Assembly: GCA_037501455.1 (NCBI GenBank)
Contig: CM074855.1
Coordinates: 57,729,001 to 57,793,000 of the forward strand
DNA: 64,000 bases
Direction: 5' to 3'
Origin: Lantana camara
Taxonomy: Eukaryota > Streptophyta > Magnoliopsida > Lamiales > Verbenaceae
Under the pieces are notes generated by a model. It was not told the origin of the DNA, ran no database searches, and saw nothing but the letters and a program-made list of their open reading frames with translations. Position numbers and translations under genes: made by a program. Position 1 is the first letter of the stretch. Each line of letters starts with the position of its first letter. Of this stretch, positions 1 to 11,428 are shown in pieces.

Positions 1-195
1 GGGCTCGTTTCATGAACCATTTCACCTAAATGGTAGAGTCCTAAAGTCATCAGGATTAGGTGAGTTCTCATACATGCACAGCTAAAGTAAACGCATACCA
101 AACAAGAGCATATAAAGAAGTGTTTGCCTGTGATATTAATCATTCGTATATTATTCAAAGATTGTCTGTGATACTAGGTAAGTCCCATAACGGAT
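1..195 (-). repeat. Array monomer U0, left fragment
   Basis: This is the last ~195 bp of a monomer, including the TSD cggat at 191-195, and it is cut by element A. The remaining 37 bp resume after the second TSD copy at 11387-11391 and finish at 11428. The pieces sum to the length expected from intact copies. Confidence 0.85.
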
Positions 196-1023
196 TCTAA
201 CACCCCAAGCGGTGGGGCACCACACCCCCGTACTATGACCCGACACGTGTACGAAATGGGAAGTCCGCACACGCACCAAGTCACAGCGAACGGGAGACAA
301 ACAAAAACACACACACAAGCTAGGCGGTACCTAACCCTGTACAAAAGAAAATATGCGAAACATGACAGCGAAAATAGTACGAAATGCCAACTTTCAAAAA
401 CTTTTACACACCAAGCATACAACGAAGTACATACATCAGAATCAAATTTACGGGTTCAACTAGTTCAGCAAACCTGTCCTACCCTGTCCCGAATAATTAC
501 ACAACAAAACGGGTTCAACTAAATCGAGCACCTGTCCTAACCTGTCCCGAATTCCATAACAGCAATTCAAACATGCAAACCTGAGCAGAATATATCTTAT
601 ACAAAATTACAAAACATAAATCGATTCAAAGGGCTGAACAAACTCAGACAGACCGACAAACATGACAGACAGCCGCCTAGCACGAACTCCAACGATCTCC
701 AAAGCAAAGCCTGCAAACTAAAAACGTAAAAGGGGAGGGGTCAGTCCAAAGACTGAGCGAGGGGCTACACACACACGCGTATATACATATACAGAGCACA
801 ACACATATCATAAAGGGGAGTTCGTGAACCAGGGCGTGGTTTTTGCATTCTAAAATATTTCTCACATGATACTAGATATAGGAGAGTAAAAGAGTTAGGC
901 CAAAGGCCAAAACAATCCCAATTTTATTAATTAGAAATCCACTCCCGTTTCCCGAACAATTTCCTAACAAACTAAGTTAACGAAAACAAACACACCAAGC
1001 AAACGTTCAGACAAAAGGGGAAA

Positions 1024-1290
1024 ATGTGCACAGGAGTAATACTCGACGCTCCGAGGCTCCTTACCCACGTCCCGATGATCATGCACAGGAGTAATACTAG
1101 ACGCCCCGAGGCTCCTTACCCATAATCACCGGGCCCCAAACAAAGCAGAGTCAAGCCATCAAATCAGAGGGGAAATGTGCACAGGAGTAATACTCGACGC
1201 TCCGAGGCTCCTTACCCACATCCCGATGATCATGCACAGGAGTAATACTCGACGCCCCGAGGCTCCTTACCCATAATCACCGGGCCCCCA
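1024..1290 (-). repeat. Nested tandem duplication inside element A LTR
   Basis: A ~40-bp motif beginning gcacaggagtaatactcgac occurs four times, starting at 1028, 1083, 1179 and 1234. The spacing of 55, 96 and 55 bp makes a 151-bp unit present twice, each holding the motif twice. The same arrangement is present in the other LTR near 8548-8810, so it predates this insertion. Confidence 0.85.
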
Positions 1291-2589
1291 AACAAAGCAG
1301 AGTCGGAAACATACCATAATCAGAGGCACAACAAGGTCCAAGGCAAGCGCAAATCATATCCGGAGGCATATCATATCAGTAGTCAAAGCATAGGCATAAC
1401 CATAGCATATTCATAATCCTATCATATCAGATCCTAGCATAATCAGATTCTAGAACATAAATCATATAAGGCGTATCCATAGGGCTTGTATTCACATACA
1501 TATCGGCACATATCATTAGGGTTTAACTATAACCTAACCTCACCTTGTGCCAAACACAGCCGAACACAAAGCAGAAGGTCCACCCCGGAACCTGCACGAC
1601 TCACTTGTCACCACCCCGGGTGCACCTGAACCAATTGAACACGCAAACACAACACAAGGCTCAGACTCAAACTCAGACAACCACACAGAGACGCACGGCA
1701 ATCCTCGAGCACTTATGAGATGCAATCACATAAGCAGGTTTCAAATTCATATCAATTACTTACAAAATAATTCATTATATAACTCAGAGAAATCATATTA
1801 ACTCATATATTGCATAACCAATCTACATTCGTGTAATTAAACCATTCTTACATGCAAAGGTTTCTAATTTAATCATATAAGTCTCATTCAATTCAAATAT
1901 CGCATAATAGGATTATTTAAAATTAGATAATTAACCTACATTACAAAGTTTGAAATTAAATTATCCAAGACATACTAATTCCATTCTTACTAAATCATAA
2001 ATTGCATAACAAATTCTTATATCATATAATAAATTCCAATTTAATTTAAGTGATTAGACTAATTAAAAGCTTCAAGCTTAGGCGTAATAATTTCTCTTAG
2101 TCGAAATCATAATTAGCATATTTGTTTATCAATCGACAAGGATTAATTAATTGAAGTCATACAATTTATATGTTTAGCGAAATTACACATACACCCCCTT
2201 TCAAGATAGACAAATAACTCAAATTCGATATATCGGAATTCAAATGGCATATCAAAGCATCAATACATTTCATAATTCATTTAATACATGATTTCGTATA
2301 CATTAGAATTCATATTGATCGACAAATCAAACAATTAACAATTTATCGCAATTAAAACAATTAATTTCAAATATTCAAATTACACAAAATAAATCACAAC
2401 AAATCAACTAGGCATCCGATTGACGAACGGAAAGTGGCGTTGGACTCACCACAACGAGGCGGACAAACTGTCTGAAGCTCGCCGGAGTGCCGCCACCGGA
2501 GCCGCCGGAACAATGGCGGGCCGCCGCTCGGCCGCCGCCGGAGCTTGCCGGAAAAATCCCGAAAAAATCACCCATGCAAGGATTCCTCG

Positions 2590-5259
2590 TGTAACGCCCC
2601 GGTTTCCGGATGATCAGGTAAGCACGCCACGTGTGAGTTTGAGAGTAGGTTTTATTTTATTTCTCAAATTTTATAATATATTTTACGTGGCATTCATAAT
2701 TTTATAAAATTCACGAAACATCATTTATATCAATTATTTGAATTCATATCATTGAAAATATTATTTCATGACACGAAAAATATTTATTGCATGAAATAAT
2801 TACCGAGAGTGTTTTAATTACCAAATTGTCCCTAAATATTCAATTTAAAACTTTGGGGACTTGATTGCATTATCTTCCAAGGACCTAAATGATTATATTT
2901 CAAAAGCTTATATACTTAATTGCATAACTTAAGCATTTCAAGGATTAAATTGCAATTTCCACATTTCACAAAAATCAAAATGGTGAATCACGTTATTGGG
3001 CTTCCATGAGCTTCTTTGATCCCATTTTCATCCATATTTCACCAACATCTCCAAACCTCATTCTCGGTTCCAAGGGAAGAAAAGGAAAGAGTGATCTTTT
3101 GCATCCAATCATCAAGATTTCAAGAAATATTTCAAGGATTTGGGAGTTCATCATCATCATCATCCATCTTCTTCATTTCTTTCATCTTCAAGGTTGGTTT
3201 GCATGGAAGTGATGATTCTTGCTCATATTTGACATGCTTAGGGTTTGAGAATTATATGCTAGATGGATGAATTAGAATTAGAAGCATGAATATGTGATCA
3301 TTTCATGAATTATGGCATCATTTATAGCTTGAATTCTTGGATATTTGGCTTGACTGATCAAGTTTTGATCATGAGCATGAGGCATGAATTCTTGATGATC
3401 TTGTGTGATTTGAGTGTTTAACTGCTAGGATATCATTTCTTGAACTTATACATATCATATTTCCAGAAATCATGATTTTGGGGATTGAGAATGGAATTTT
3501 GTTGCTTTGTTGCTCATTCCCGTGAGCATCCCCTGTTTCTGCTCTTTTCTTCAAAGTTTCAGAAACTGGGAACGACCGTTCCCAGCCTCAAGGTATTGTG
3601 GGAACGGGCGTTCCCATCTTTTCAAATAAAACAGGCGGCCGACCACGGGAACGGCCATTTCCATTTTGGCCTTGGAGCCGGAAGGGCCGTGCCCAGCTAG
3701 GCGCATTTTAAAATGGGAAAAACGTTGGCACGTTTTGGGGAACTCATGGGAACGACCGTTCCCATTTTACAAAGGGGACCGGAACGGCCGTTCCCACCTG
3801 GAATGCAGAACAAAATTCAATGCATAAAATTACGAAAATAACCCCTCGATCCAACGACTTCTTTGACCCCAAATTGCTATAATATGTGCTAATATGATGT
3901 GAAACGACATGTTATCATACCACATTGCATTTTCATGGTCGTCTCGACACATTTCCACCGTTCGTCATATTTTGGTCATTTTAGGTCATGTCTCACGTGT
4001 ATACGTTGTATTTGCACAGGTCACGAGGGCGTGGACGGGGAGCAAGCTCCTTAGAACACTTCCTTATTGTATTTTGCAAGAAAAGGTGAGGTTTTGTTTT
4101 GGTAAAACGAACCCTATAACCCTTATGTGCTAGTTTTCGGCCAAAACGTATTATACTTATGAATGATTTCAAAACCATGAACATTTCAAGCAAGCAAGCC
4201 ATGATTTTCAAGCATGTTTGGCGAGTACATGATTGCACGTGGGCCCGAGGGTAATTCTTGAGCCAACCGGGAAAGCAAGGGCTGACGGGTAACTCCTGAA
4301 TTATCCTCACATTGTTGGGATCACCCCCGAAGCCACTAGGAGATTAGTGGTGGAAGGAGTTCCGTGTCAAGAGGGTCATGTCCTCTACACACACCATGTC
4401 GTGGATAGTCGAGCCTTGCAAACTCGCTATCACCCGGAGGAAGAAGGAGACTGGGGATTAATCCGGCATGTCGGGTTATCCTCGGGTTATTGCATGATTT
4501 CAAGCATGATTATGTTACTACTTGAGCACTAAATAAATTGTATGACCACGTATTTATCAAGCAAGCAAGCATGATGATGTATTGTTCACGATTGGGAGTT
4601 CGGTTGGAGATTGCCCTTGCTCGCCAGGGCCACATGTTCATGACATTGACCAGCATGATTAAATAAACGTGTTAAAATGATTGGTTGTAATCTCGGGCAA
4701 AGATTAAACTTTTGAATTATATATCTATTTTATTCTAAAGTCTTCACCCGAGGCTACAACTTGCATGTGACGTGTGATATATATACTATTACCCCTCACT
4801 CAGTCTTCGGTAGACTGATACTTCACTTTTCAGGTACCCTTTGAGCGTGGTCGTGCTAGGCGGGAGTTGTTCGAGTCTTGCATTTCCACGGGTCCAGTTT
4901 CATACCTTCATGTATAGTACTTTTGGGACATTTCATGTTATCGATCGTTATTAGTATTGTCACGTTTTGGACACTTGAATATGTATATTATCAAGAGATG
5001 ATAATGTATTGATAGTTAAATTGGTATCTATAAGTATCTATTCGGTAAATATGGCACCTATATTTATGAATGATTTAATTGCTTCCGCTTTCATTATCAT
5101 GTTTGCTTTGGTGTTGTTGGGGAGAGTGTCCCGCCTAGCTCGTCATTTTTATTGTCACCCATTCGCTATAGTTTTGGTTTATGTATGGACTTTCCATTTC
5201 ATACGTGGATCGAGGCTATAGTGCGGGGGATGTGGTGCCCTGGGGGTTAGGGTGCTACA
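2590..5259 (+). mobile_element. Solo LTR S1 (Tekay-type), nested in element A 3' LTR
   Basis: The 2670-bp sequence starts TGTAACGCCCCG and ends GGGTGCTACA, flanked by the 5-bp duplication cctcg at 2585-2589 and 5260-5264. The right LTR of element A has the empty site near 10110-10118, which proves the insertion. There is no internal region, so it is a solo LTR left by LTR-LTR recombination. It carries the marks shared by Tekay-type LTRs here: AG-GTAAG near the start, a CCACTA/TAGTGG hairpin at 4333-4350, a CAGTCT/AGACTG hairpin at 4801-4817, and TTTTCAG at 4827-4833. Confidence 0.93.
3566..3794. repeat. Palindrome cluster in S1 (GGGAACGnCCGTTCCC)
   Basis: Perfect or near-perfect palindromes occur at 3566-3585 (with outer CTG/CAG), 3600-3615, 3746-3765 (with outer AT/AT) and 3781-3794. 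A decayed copy lies at 3647-3662. All share arms GGGAACG/CGTTCCC around a two-base centre. Equivalent clusters with different arms lie in S2, S3 and C. Confidence 0.85.
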
Positions 5260-6530
5260 CCTCGTGCTCAATCCAATTCCTCGATCAATTTCTGCAAATC
5301 CCAAGCCAATTGTCTCCAATTTCAAATCCAAGAATACGAAACCCTAAAATCTTCAAACTTCAATTACTTTCAAACCGGTGAACCAAAATACGATCCGTAA
5401 AAGGCATTGTCTTACCCGTGACGAGCTCTTCGATAGCCCCAAGGTAGCTCGTCGAAAAAATCCTCAGAGGTGGCGCCGCCTATGCGCCGCCGCTGCACCG
5501 CCATAATCTGCCACCAAACGGCCAAATCTGGACTCTCTTGAATGGGGTTTACTAATTCTCGTCGTTCCGAACAACTTTCGTGAAGGGCCCAAGGCCAAAA
5601 GATCACCGGAAAAGGCCCCCGATAGCCTCCGAAGTTTCTGCCGCCGTCGCACAACCCAAAACCACCACCTACGGCCAAAATTCACTCAAATTGATGCCGG
5701 AAATGGACTCAGGGGGTCGGAAAACCTTAGGAAACACTAACCTTCGTCGGAAAAAGCCACCGGAACGCGACGGAGCAACCTGCTACAGTAACGCCGCCGC
5801 CGCAGCGTCTGCTTCAGGCGGCGCGTGAGCCAACATCCGGTGGCCGTTGGCCGCGCCGCCAATGTCAGACGATGCGTCAGGATGTCCTTGTGCCATTCTT
5901 GGGGTGCGTGTTCCAAGAATCTCGCCGGAAACCGCCGTGGAACGCTGGCAAAGTCACGGTTCTGCCACCACCTCCAGCCGCTGCTGAAAATTGCAAATAT
6001 CTCCTCCACCGGTTGTCGTCGGGCCAAGATCTTGGTACAGTTGTGACGGGCTCGTCGAGCTAATGAATTTCGACTACTCAAACGTCGAATTCCGTCGAGA
6101 AACGAGCGAGAACGGGCATGTGTGTGTAAACACACCGCGAGTGCATGAACAGTGGTGGGAGAACGTTTGAATCACGGAAGAGAGAGAGAGCAAACTGGAG
6201 CTGGAGTTAAGGCACGCAAAACGAGGATCCGGGGTATTTATCTCGGGTCCTGGCACGCAAAAACGATCGGGAGAAAAGGCTAACGACGTCAGAATTGGGC
6301 AAACTCAGAGTCTACGGACTCGTTTCGATGCCCTGAACGCGTTAAAGGGGTCAAAATCTCGATCGAACAAGGAATGACCGGAAAACCCCTAAAAAGAGAA
6401 AATTGCAAACAAGCCCCTAAACTCTTAAAGAGTTCAAATAGGGCCACGCAAAATACAAAATCACATAATTAAACACATAAAAAGGTTAAAACGTGGCGTA
6501 CCTTATATGTCGAACGAACGGGATGTTACA

Positions 6531-6544
6531 AACTTCCCTCCTTC
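6531..6544 (-). other. Polypurine tract of element A
   Basis: On the minus strand it reads GAAGGAGGGAAGTT directly before the LTR TG. It primes plus-strand DNA synthesis in LTR retrotransposons. Element B has the near-identical GAAGGAGGGAAGAT at 35989-36002. Confidence 0.8.
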
Positions 6545-6839
6545 AAAAGGACCTGTCCTCAGGTCCTACTGCTGAGTCGAAGAGCTTCAAACTAGAAACT
6601 TCAATCCTTCCCTCGAAATCGTGTAAAGTCATAGCCCTGGCTATGAAGTTTACTCCAATGATGGCATCATCTCCCTTCAGAGTTTGGTAGCCACAGAGGT
6701 CTGTCTAAACACTTGACTGTTGATCACTTCAAACTTGTTCAATCCCCACTAGGCCACTGCCTCTAAATCTCGATACTGTCGCATCCTCGTAGATTGCAGA
6801 CTGCAGTCTGGCCGGGAGCTAGGCAACTGCGACAAACAA

Positions 6840-7200
6840 GAGAGAATCCCATCTCTCAACACGCAAGTGAGAGCACCCCGTCTCTCGGCACACAAAAGAG
6901 GAAACCCCGTTTCTCAGCACACAAAAGAGAGAACCCCGTCTCTCAAGCACAGAATTGAGAGAACCCCGTCTCCCAACCTAAGTCCGAAAGATTCCACACC
7001 TCCCAGATATTCTAGTTTGAGAAAATCCGGCACCTCTCAAACCCTAAATTTAAGGGAATCCAACATCCCTCGAATACCTAAGAACAAGAGAATCCAGCAT
7101 CTCTCGTGCACATAACTCAGAAAGAATCCAGCATCTTTCTGTCACACCCATTGAGAGAATCCACATCCCCCTAGCACATAAACAGAGAGAATAAAATCTC
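6840..7200 (-). repeat. Array of covarying small hairpins (element A copy)
   Basis: About eleven degenerate units of 25-40 bp each carry an inverted repeat around a 6-12 base loop (often ATCCAGCA or ACCCCG). Examples are GAGAGA/TCTCTC (6840-6845 with 6852-6857), GTTTGAGA/TCTCAAAC (7015-7022 with 7035-7042), AGGGA/TCCCT (7053-7057 with 7066-7070) and CAGAAAGA/TCTTTCTG (7118-7125 with 7134-7141). Arm sequence changes from unit to unit but the two arms stay complementary. It lies just inside the PPT end of the internal region. The same array occurs in element B. Confidence 0.8.
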
Positions 7201-7692
7201 CCTTCACCCAAGCGCACAAACAAAGTCAGGAGTCACAACAAACAACACATAACACACTTAACAAGTATATCACATAATAACAAGAATTAATTGAATAAAC
7301 GATGCATGTATGCTCGTGCCATGGATGCTCAGTGTACCGTTCACCGTAACGTGGAAAATCTTGAGCATAAAGTTGTGATGATGCTAAGAATGCTGGTTAA
7401 GTTGTTGGTGAAGTAAGCCTGTAATTTAAAACACTAAAATTGGTGCATGAGGGTTAGGGGTGCAATTGAAATGGAACAGTTAATTCACATAAGTGCATCA
7501 ATTAAATGTAATAAAAGTACATTGATAAAATACAGCACAATCATAGTCATAACGTATACAAAGTCATATAATTTAACGCAATTCAAAGCGAAGAAGAAAA
7601 ATTTCGTGCAAAACGAATGCAATGCGCACTTATTCCTATGCCGTACGACCTAGACTGACACGGCACGACTCAAGAGCACCGGTTTTGAACCT

Positions 7693-7708
7693 GGTAGCTC
7701 TGATACCA
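7693..7708 (-). other. Primer binding site of element A
   Basis: The minus-strand reading TGGTATCAGAGCTACC is the complement of the 3' end of plant initiator tRNA-Met. It lies 7 bases from the 5' LTR, at the usual spacing, and fixes the element's orientation. Confidence 0.88.
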
Positions 7709-7715
7709 CTCAAGA

Positions 7716-10700
7716 TGTAACACCCCAAGCGGTGGGGCACCACACCCCCGCACTATGACCCGACACGTGTACGAAATGGGAAGTCCGCACACGCACCAAG
7801 TCACAGCGAACGGGTGACAAACAAAAACACACACACAAGCTAGGCGGTACCTAACCCTGTACAAAAGAAAATATGCGAAACATGACAGCGAAAATAGTAC
7901 GAAATGGCAACTTTCAAAAATTTTTACACACCAAGCATACAACGAAGTACATACATCAGAATCAAATTTACGGGTTCAACTAGTTCAGCAAACCTGTCCT
8001 ATCCTGTCCCGGATAATTACACATCAAAACGGGTTCAACTAAATCGAGCACCTGTCCTAACCTGTCCCGAATTCCATAACAGCAATTCAAACATGCAAAC
8101 CTGAGCAGAATATATCTTATACATAATTACAAAACATAAATCGATTCAAAGGGCTGAACAAACTCAGACAGACCGACAAACACGACAGACAGCCGCCTAG
8201 CACGAACTCCAACGATCTCCAAAGCAAAGCCTGCAAACTAAAAACGTAAAAGGGGAGGGGTCAGTCCAAAGACTGAGCGAGGGGCTACACACACACGCGT
8301 ATATACATATACAGAGCACAGCACATATCATAAAGGGGAGTTCGTGAACCAGGGCGTGGTTTTTGCATTCTAAAATATTTCTCACATGATACTAGATATA
8401 GGAGAGTAAAAGAGTTAGGCCAAAGGCCAAAACAATCCCAATTTTATTAATTAGAAATCCACTCCCGTTTCCCGAATAATTTCCTAACAAACTAACTTAA
8501 CAAAAACAAACACACCAAGCAAACGTTCAGACAAAAGGGGAAAATGTGCACAGGAGTAATACTCGACGCTCCGAGGCTCCTTACCCACGTCCCGATGATC
8601 ATGCACAGGAGTAATACTCGACGCCCCAAGGCTCCTTACCCATAATCACCGGGCCCCAAACAAAGCAGAGTCAAGCCATCAAATCAGAGGGGAAATGTGC
8701 ACAGGAGTAATACTCGACGCTCCGAGGCTCCTTACCCACATCCCGATGATCATGCACAGGAGTAATACTCGACGCCCCGAGGCTCCTTACCCATAATCAC
8801 CGGGCCCCCAAACAAAGCAGAGTCGGAAACATACCAGAATCAGAGGCACAACAAGGTCCAAGGCAAGCGCAAATCATATCCGGAGACATATCAGAGGCAT
8901 ATCATATCAGTAGTCAAAGCATAGGCATAACCATAGCATATTCATAATCCTATCATATCAGATCCTAGCATAATCATATTCTAGAACATAAATCATATAA
9001 GGCGTATCCATAGGGCTTATATTCACATACATATCAGCACATATCATTAGGGTTTAACTATAACCTAACGTCACCTGGTACCAAACACATCCGAACACAA
9101 AGCAGAAGGTCCACACCGGAACCTGCACGACTCACTTGTCACCACCCCGGGTGCACCTGAACCAACTGAACACACAAACACAACACAGGGCTCAGACTCA
9201 AACTCAGACAACCACATAGAGACGCACGACAATCCTCAAGCACTTATGAGATACAATCACATAAGCAGGTTTCAAATTCATATCAATTACTTACAAAAAA
9301 ATTAATTATATAACTCAGAGAAATCATATTAACTCATATATTGCATAACCAATCTACTTTCGTGTAATTAAACCATTCTTACATGCAAAGGTTTCTAATT
9401 TAATCATATAGGTCTCATTCAATTCAAATATCGCATAATAGGATTATTTAAAATTAGATAATCAGCCTACATTACAAAGTTAGAAATTAACTTATCCAAG
9501 ACATACTAATTCCATTCTTACTAAATCATAAATTGCATAACAAATTCTTATATCATATAATAAATTCCAATTCAATTTAAGTGATTAGACTAATTAAAAG
9601 CTTCAAGCTTAGGCGTAATAATTTCTCTTAATCGAAATCATAATTAGCATATTTGTTTATCAATCGACAAGGATTAATTAATTGAAGTCATACAATTTAT
9701 ATGTTTAGCGAAATTACACATACACCCCCTTTCAAGATAGACAAATAGCTCAAATTCGATATATCGGAATTCAAATGGCATATCAAAGCATCAATTCATT
9801 TCATAATTCATTTAATACATGATTTCGTATACATTAGAATTCATATTGATCGACAAATCAAACAATTAACAATTTATCGCAATTAAAACAATTAATTTCA
9901 AATATTCAAATTACACAAAATAAATCACAACAAATCAACCGGGTATACGATTGACAAACGGAAAGTGGCGTTGGACTCACCACAACGAGGCGGACAAACT
10001 GTCCGAAGCTCGCCGGAGCGCCGCCACCGGAGCCGCCGGAACAGTGGCGGGCCACCGCTCGGCCGCCGTCGGAGCTTGCCGGAAAAATCCCGAAAAAATC
10101 ACCCGTGCAAGGATTCCTCGTGCTCAATCCAATTCCTCGATCAATTTCTGCAAATCCCAAGCCAATTGTCTCCAATTTCAAATCCAAGAATACGAAACCC
10201 TAAAATCTTCAAACTTCAATTACTTTCAAACCGGTGAACCAAAATACGATCCGTAAAAGGCATTGTCTTACCCGTGACGAGCTCTTCGATAGCCCCAAGG
10301 TAGCTTGTCGAAAAAATCCTCAGAGGTGGGGCCGCCGATGCGCCGCCCGCTGCACCGCCACAATCTGCCACCAAACGGCCAAATCTGGACTCTCTTGAAT
10401 AGGGTTTACTAATTCTCGTCATTCCGAACAACTTTCCTGAAGGGCCCAAGGCCAAAAGATCACCGGAAAAGGCCCCCGATAGCCTGCAAAGTTTCTGCCG
10501 CCGTCGCACCACCCAAAACCACCAGCTACGGCCAAAATTCACTCAAATTGATGCCGGAAATGGACTCAGGGGGTCGGAAAACCTTAGGAAACACTAACCT
10601 TCGTCGGAAAAAGCCACCGGAACGCGACGGAGCAACCTGCTACAGTAACGCCGCCGCCGCAGCGTCCGCTTCAGGCGGCGCGTGATCCAACATCGGGTGG

Positions 10701-11386
10701 TCGTTGGCCACGCCGCCAACGTCAGACGATGCGTAGGGATGTCCTTGTGCCATTCCTGGGGCGTGTGTTCCAAGAATCTCGCTGAAAACCGCCGTGGAAT
10801 GCCGACAAAGTCGCGGTTCCGCCACCACCTCCAGCCGCTGCTGAAAATTGCAAATATCTCCTCCACCGGTTGTCGTTGGGCCAAGATCTTGGTACGGTTG
10901 TGACGGGCTCGTCGAGCTAATGAATTTCGACTACTCAAACGTCGAATTCCGTTGAGAAACGAGCGAGAACGGGTATGTGTGTGTAAACACACCGCAAGTG
11001 AATGAACAATGGCGGGAGAGCGTTTGAATCGCGGAAGAGAGAGAGAGCGAACTGGAGCCGGAGTTAAGGCATGCAAAACGAGGATCCGGGGTATTTATCT
11101 CGGGTCCTCGCACGTAAAAACGATCGGGAGAAAAGGCTAACGACGTCAGAATTGGGCAAACTCAGAGTCTACGGACTCGTTTCAATGCCCTGAACGCGTT
11201 AAAGGGGTCAAAATCTCGATCGAACAAGGAATGACCGGAAAACCCCTAAAAAGAGAAAATTGTAAACAAGCCACTAAACTCTTAAAGAGTTCAAATAGGG
11301 CCACGCAAAATACAAAATCACATAATTAAACACATAAAAGGTTAAAACGTGGCGTACCTTATATGCCGAACGAACGGGATGTTACA
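7716..11386 (-). repeat. Element A 5' LTR
   Basis: This 3671-bp LTR has intact TG...CA ends in plus-strand reading (TGTAACACC ... GATGTTACA). Read on the minus strand it contains a donor-like GTG|GTGAGT near 9980. A CAGTC/GACTG hairpin lies at 8262-8275, followed by a pyrimidine run. A GC-rich region at about 10000-10920 gives several long accidental open frames. No protein similarity was recognised in any of them. Confidence 0.88.
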
Positions 11387-11428
11387 CGGATTATGACTAA
11401 TCGGCTTTCTAGGGCACTATTCCTAACA
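11387..11428 (-). repeat. Array monomer U0, right fragment
   Basis: It contains the TSD cggat (11387-11391) followed by the last 37 bp of the interrupted monomer, ending cctaaca. Confidence 0.85.

Larger units (their letters stand above)
196..6530 (-). repeat. Element A 3' LTR (interrupted by S1)
   Basis: The net length is about 3660 bp after removing S1 and one copy of its target site; the partner LTR is 3671 bp. The two copies differ by scattered substitutions and small indels, for example an extra 'atatcagaggc'-type segment in the right copy near 8885. This shows an insertion of moderate age. The minus-strand start is TGTAACATCCCG and the end is near-complementary. Confidence 0.87.
6531..7715 (-). 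other. Element A internal region, noncoding
   Basis: This 1185-bp region has no gag-pol similarity and no credible long open frame. On the minus strand it matches the two ends of the element B internal region: the PBS leader, the segment containing ACGGTGAACGGTACACT (near 7330-7355 here and 35231-35250 in B), and the hairpin array next to the PPT. Relative to B, which has a 3034-bp interior, the middle part is missing. All trans-acting proteins must come from another element. Confidence 0.8.
196..11386 (-). mobile_element. Element A: non-autonomous Tekay-type LTR retrotransposon, minus strand
   Basis: The element is bounded by a 5-bp target duplication, cggat at 191-195 and 11387-11391. Ends are TG-like (tctaacacc on the left, where the second base is mutated) and gttaca on the right. 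Two LTRs of about 3.67 kb flank an internal region of only 1185 bp that has no gag or pol. The PBS next to the right LTR reads as initiator tRNA-Met on the minus strand, so the right LTR is the 5' LTR. The polypurine tract next to the left LTR agrees. It sits inside an array monomer and is itself host to solo LTR S1. Its internal ends match those of element B, so both belong to one non-autonomous family. Lineage assignment rests on LTR termini shared with element C and is an inference. Confidence 0.88.

Noticed and set aside
1024..1290. CRISPR-like repeat-spacer look of the four-copy motif
   Set aside because: Spacing alternates 55/96/55, the spacers are themselves duplicated, it is inside an LTR and present in both LTRs of a plant element; no cas genes.
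6840..7200. Reading the hairpin array as a simple GA/CT microsatellite
   Set aside because: Units are 25-40 bp with conserved loops, and arms vary while staying complementary, unlike slippage of a dinucleotide.
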